Shown here: piece by piece, positions 5,498 to 6,492 of the stretch
Layout: each line of letters begins with the position of its first letter
How positions within the stretch are numbered: the stretch's first letter is position 1
The notes under the pieces: model-generated
Database searches by the model: none
The model's input: only the letters and a program-made list of their open reading frames with translations
What the model was told of the DNA's origin: nothing
DNA from: CAYVLI01 sp964452105 [NCBI: uncultured Nitrospinota bacterium]
Lineage (GTDB): Bacteria > JAUXIQ01
Assembly: GCA_964452105.1 (NCBI GenBank)
Contig: CAYVLI010000155.1
Span: forward strand, 1 to 6,492
Direction: 5' to 3'
Length of the DNA stretch: 6,492 nucleotides
Program-made: the position numbers and the translations under genes

Positions 5498-6492
5498 TTA
5501 TTTCTTCTTTTCCTCCCATAACTCGAGTATGAGGGGCTCTATCTGCCTGCTGAAAATCTCTTCCCATCTGTAATTTTGCATCGTCGATCTGAACATACGT
5601 CCTGTTCTGGCGCCCTGAGTGATGGAAATCAGCTTTTCAGCGATTTCTTTCGGAGAACAGTTTAGAGAGAATAACTCCAGGTTTTCACCGCCTATTTCTC
5701 TGAAAGGGCCTATATCTGAACAGAGAATCGGAAGCTTGAACACCCCTGCCTCCAGTAGCGGGAGTCCGAAACCCTCCTCTGTGCTGGGCAAGAAAAGGAT
5801 GTCTGATATCCTGTAGAGAGCTGCCACCAACTCGTCGGTAACTTCCAGTCTTTGCGAGGGATCACCAGGATTTCTGAACTCATAAAGAAATTTTACATAA
5901 CCTCCAATTTCAAGCCTTTCCATTTCCTCTTTAAGCGATTGGAAATAATGTGCATGAGTGGATAAGTGGGTTCCGGGAGGGCCGGTGACTATCAGGCGGG
6001 GTTCTTTCCCCTTTTCCACCACGCTTTTTACCACCTTCAGGGCCGTAAGGACGTTTTTTCTCTCCAGCACCCTCACCGGCATGAGTATGACCGGGAAGCA
6101 TTCCAATGCGCCCAGCTCCTTTAGTAAACCGTAATCCTCATGGCTGATCCCCAGCAAATCCGCGGGAGAAATACCGTTGGGTATTGGCCGGACATCAACC
6201 TTCTCCTCTCCCCACCGGGACATTATTTCCTCCGCCCGGGAGCTCGACACGGCCACGTAGCGGACTCCCTGCAATGGATGTCTCAGGAGGTTCCAGGGGT
6301 GCTCGTGGACGGGGTATCTCTCCTTGAATTCTTCCCTCAGGAAGACAGCATCGTGCGTCCAGGCCACGAAGCGGACCTCTCTCAATTTCTCATTTACCCT
6401 GCAGAGGGCGACGGTGAGGAGTATGTTCTTGTCCATGGTGAAGATGTTGTGCACCATGCAGATGGAGCATGAGGAAAGGGCTTCATACAATT
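5498..6492 (-). CDS. GT4-type glycosyltransferase, 5' end beyond window
   Basis: The reading frame is open to the right edge, so the N-terminus is cut; 330 residues remain of a usual 370-420. The first visible codon, TTG, is probably an internal Leu. The fold is GT-B: the N-terminal domain remnant shows CMVHNIFTMDKN (11-22), FVAWTHD (41-47), HPWNLLRHP (64-72), a VAVSSSRAEE hinge (79-88) and RPIPNGI (101-107). The donor-binding domain has PVRVLERKN (138-146) with the basic pair Arg140 and Lys145, and the GT4 E-x7-E motif (Glu239 and Glu247 in EEGFGLPLLE). The C-terminal helix crosses back over the domain in the usual way (about 308-328). No membrane segment is visible. The phosphatase gene follows after one base. 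The donor sugar and acceptor cannot be read from sequence. The THD element resembles that in the MggA-like protein, so a step on the same glycerate solute is possible. Confidence 0.88.
   Translation of the reverse strand, partial: LYEALSSCSICMVHNIFTMDKNILLTVALCRVNEKLREVRFVAWTHDAVFLREEFKERYPVHEHPWNLLRHPLQGVRYVAVSSSRAEEIMSRWGEEKVDVRPIPNGISPADLLGISHEDYGLLKELGALECFPVILMPVRVLERKNVLTALKVVKSVVEKGKEPRLIVTGPPGTHLSTHAHYFQSLKEEMERLEIGGYVKFLYEFRNPGDPSQRLEVTDELVAALYRISDILFLPSTEEGFGLPLLEAGVFKLPILCSDIGPFREIGGENLELFSLNCSPKEIAEKLISITQGARTGRMFRSTMQNYRWEEIFSRQIEPLILELWEEKKK

Noticed and set aside
1-6492. Mobile elements, CRISPR arrays, tRNA or rRNA genes
   Set aside because: No terminal inverted repeats, transposase motifs, regularly spaced repeats or RNA gene signatures were seen on either strand.

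Overview
All recognisable genes in this window lie on the minus strand, so the reading order runs from high to low coordinates. It has the dense, short-gap layout of a bacterium, with Shine-Dalgarno sequences such as AAGGAGG and GGAGGG, ATG/TTG starts and a near-even base composition. The taxon cannot be fixed from the sequence. The gene content suggests a free-living, probably anaerobic or thermotolerant bacterium that makes glycerate-type compatible solutes and has B12-dependent acyl-CoA chemistry.

Layout in transcription order: (1) a GT4-type glycosyltransferase cut by the right edge (6492-5498); (2) a histidine-phosphatase (phosphoglycerate-mutase-like) gene one base downstream (5496-4933); (3) a 236-base gap holding a good extended -10 promoter (4752-4744); (4) an M20-peptidase-like gene (4696-3512) whose metal and catalytic positions look largely lost; (5) a clear glucosyl-3-phosphoglycerate synthase, gpgS (3512-2514), coupled to gene 4 by a TGATG stop/start overlap; (6) a second GT4-type glycosyltransferase (2494-1001), the best candidate for the mannosyltransferase MggA; (7) after a 123-base gap, a methylmalonyl-CoA-mutase-like large subunit (877-1) cut by the left edge.

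Proposed joint function: GpgS joins glucose from an NDP-glucose to 3-phosphoglycerate. The MggA-like enzyme would then add mannose. The histidine phosphatase would remove the phosphate to release mannosylglucosylglycerate, or glucosylglycerate if it acts earlier. The first glycosyltransferase may add a further sugar or serve another glycoconjugate. The degenerate M20 protein sits inside the unit, coupled to gpgS, and has no obvious role; it is the most unusual item here. The mutase probably belongs to a separate metabolic unit.

The GpgS and mutase assignments are firm at family level. The MggA and phosphatase roles are inferred from family and gene context.
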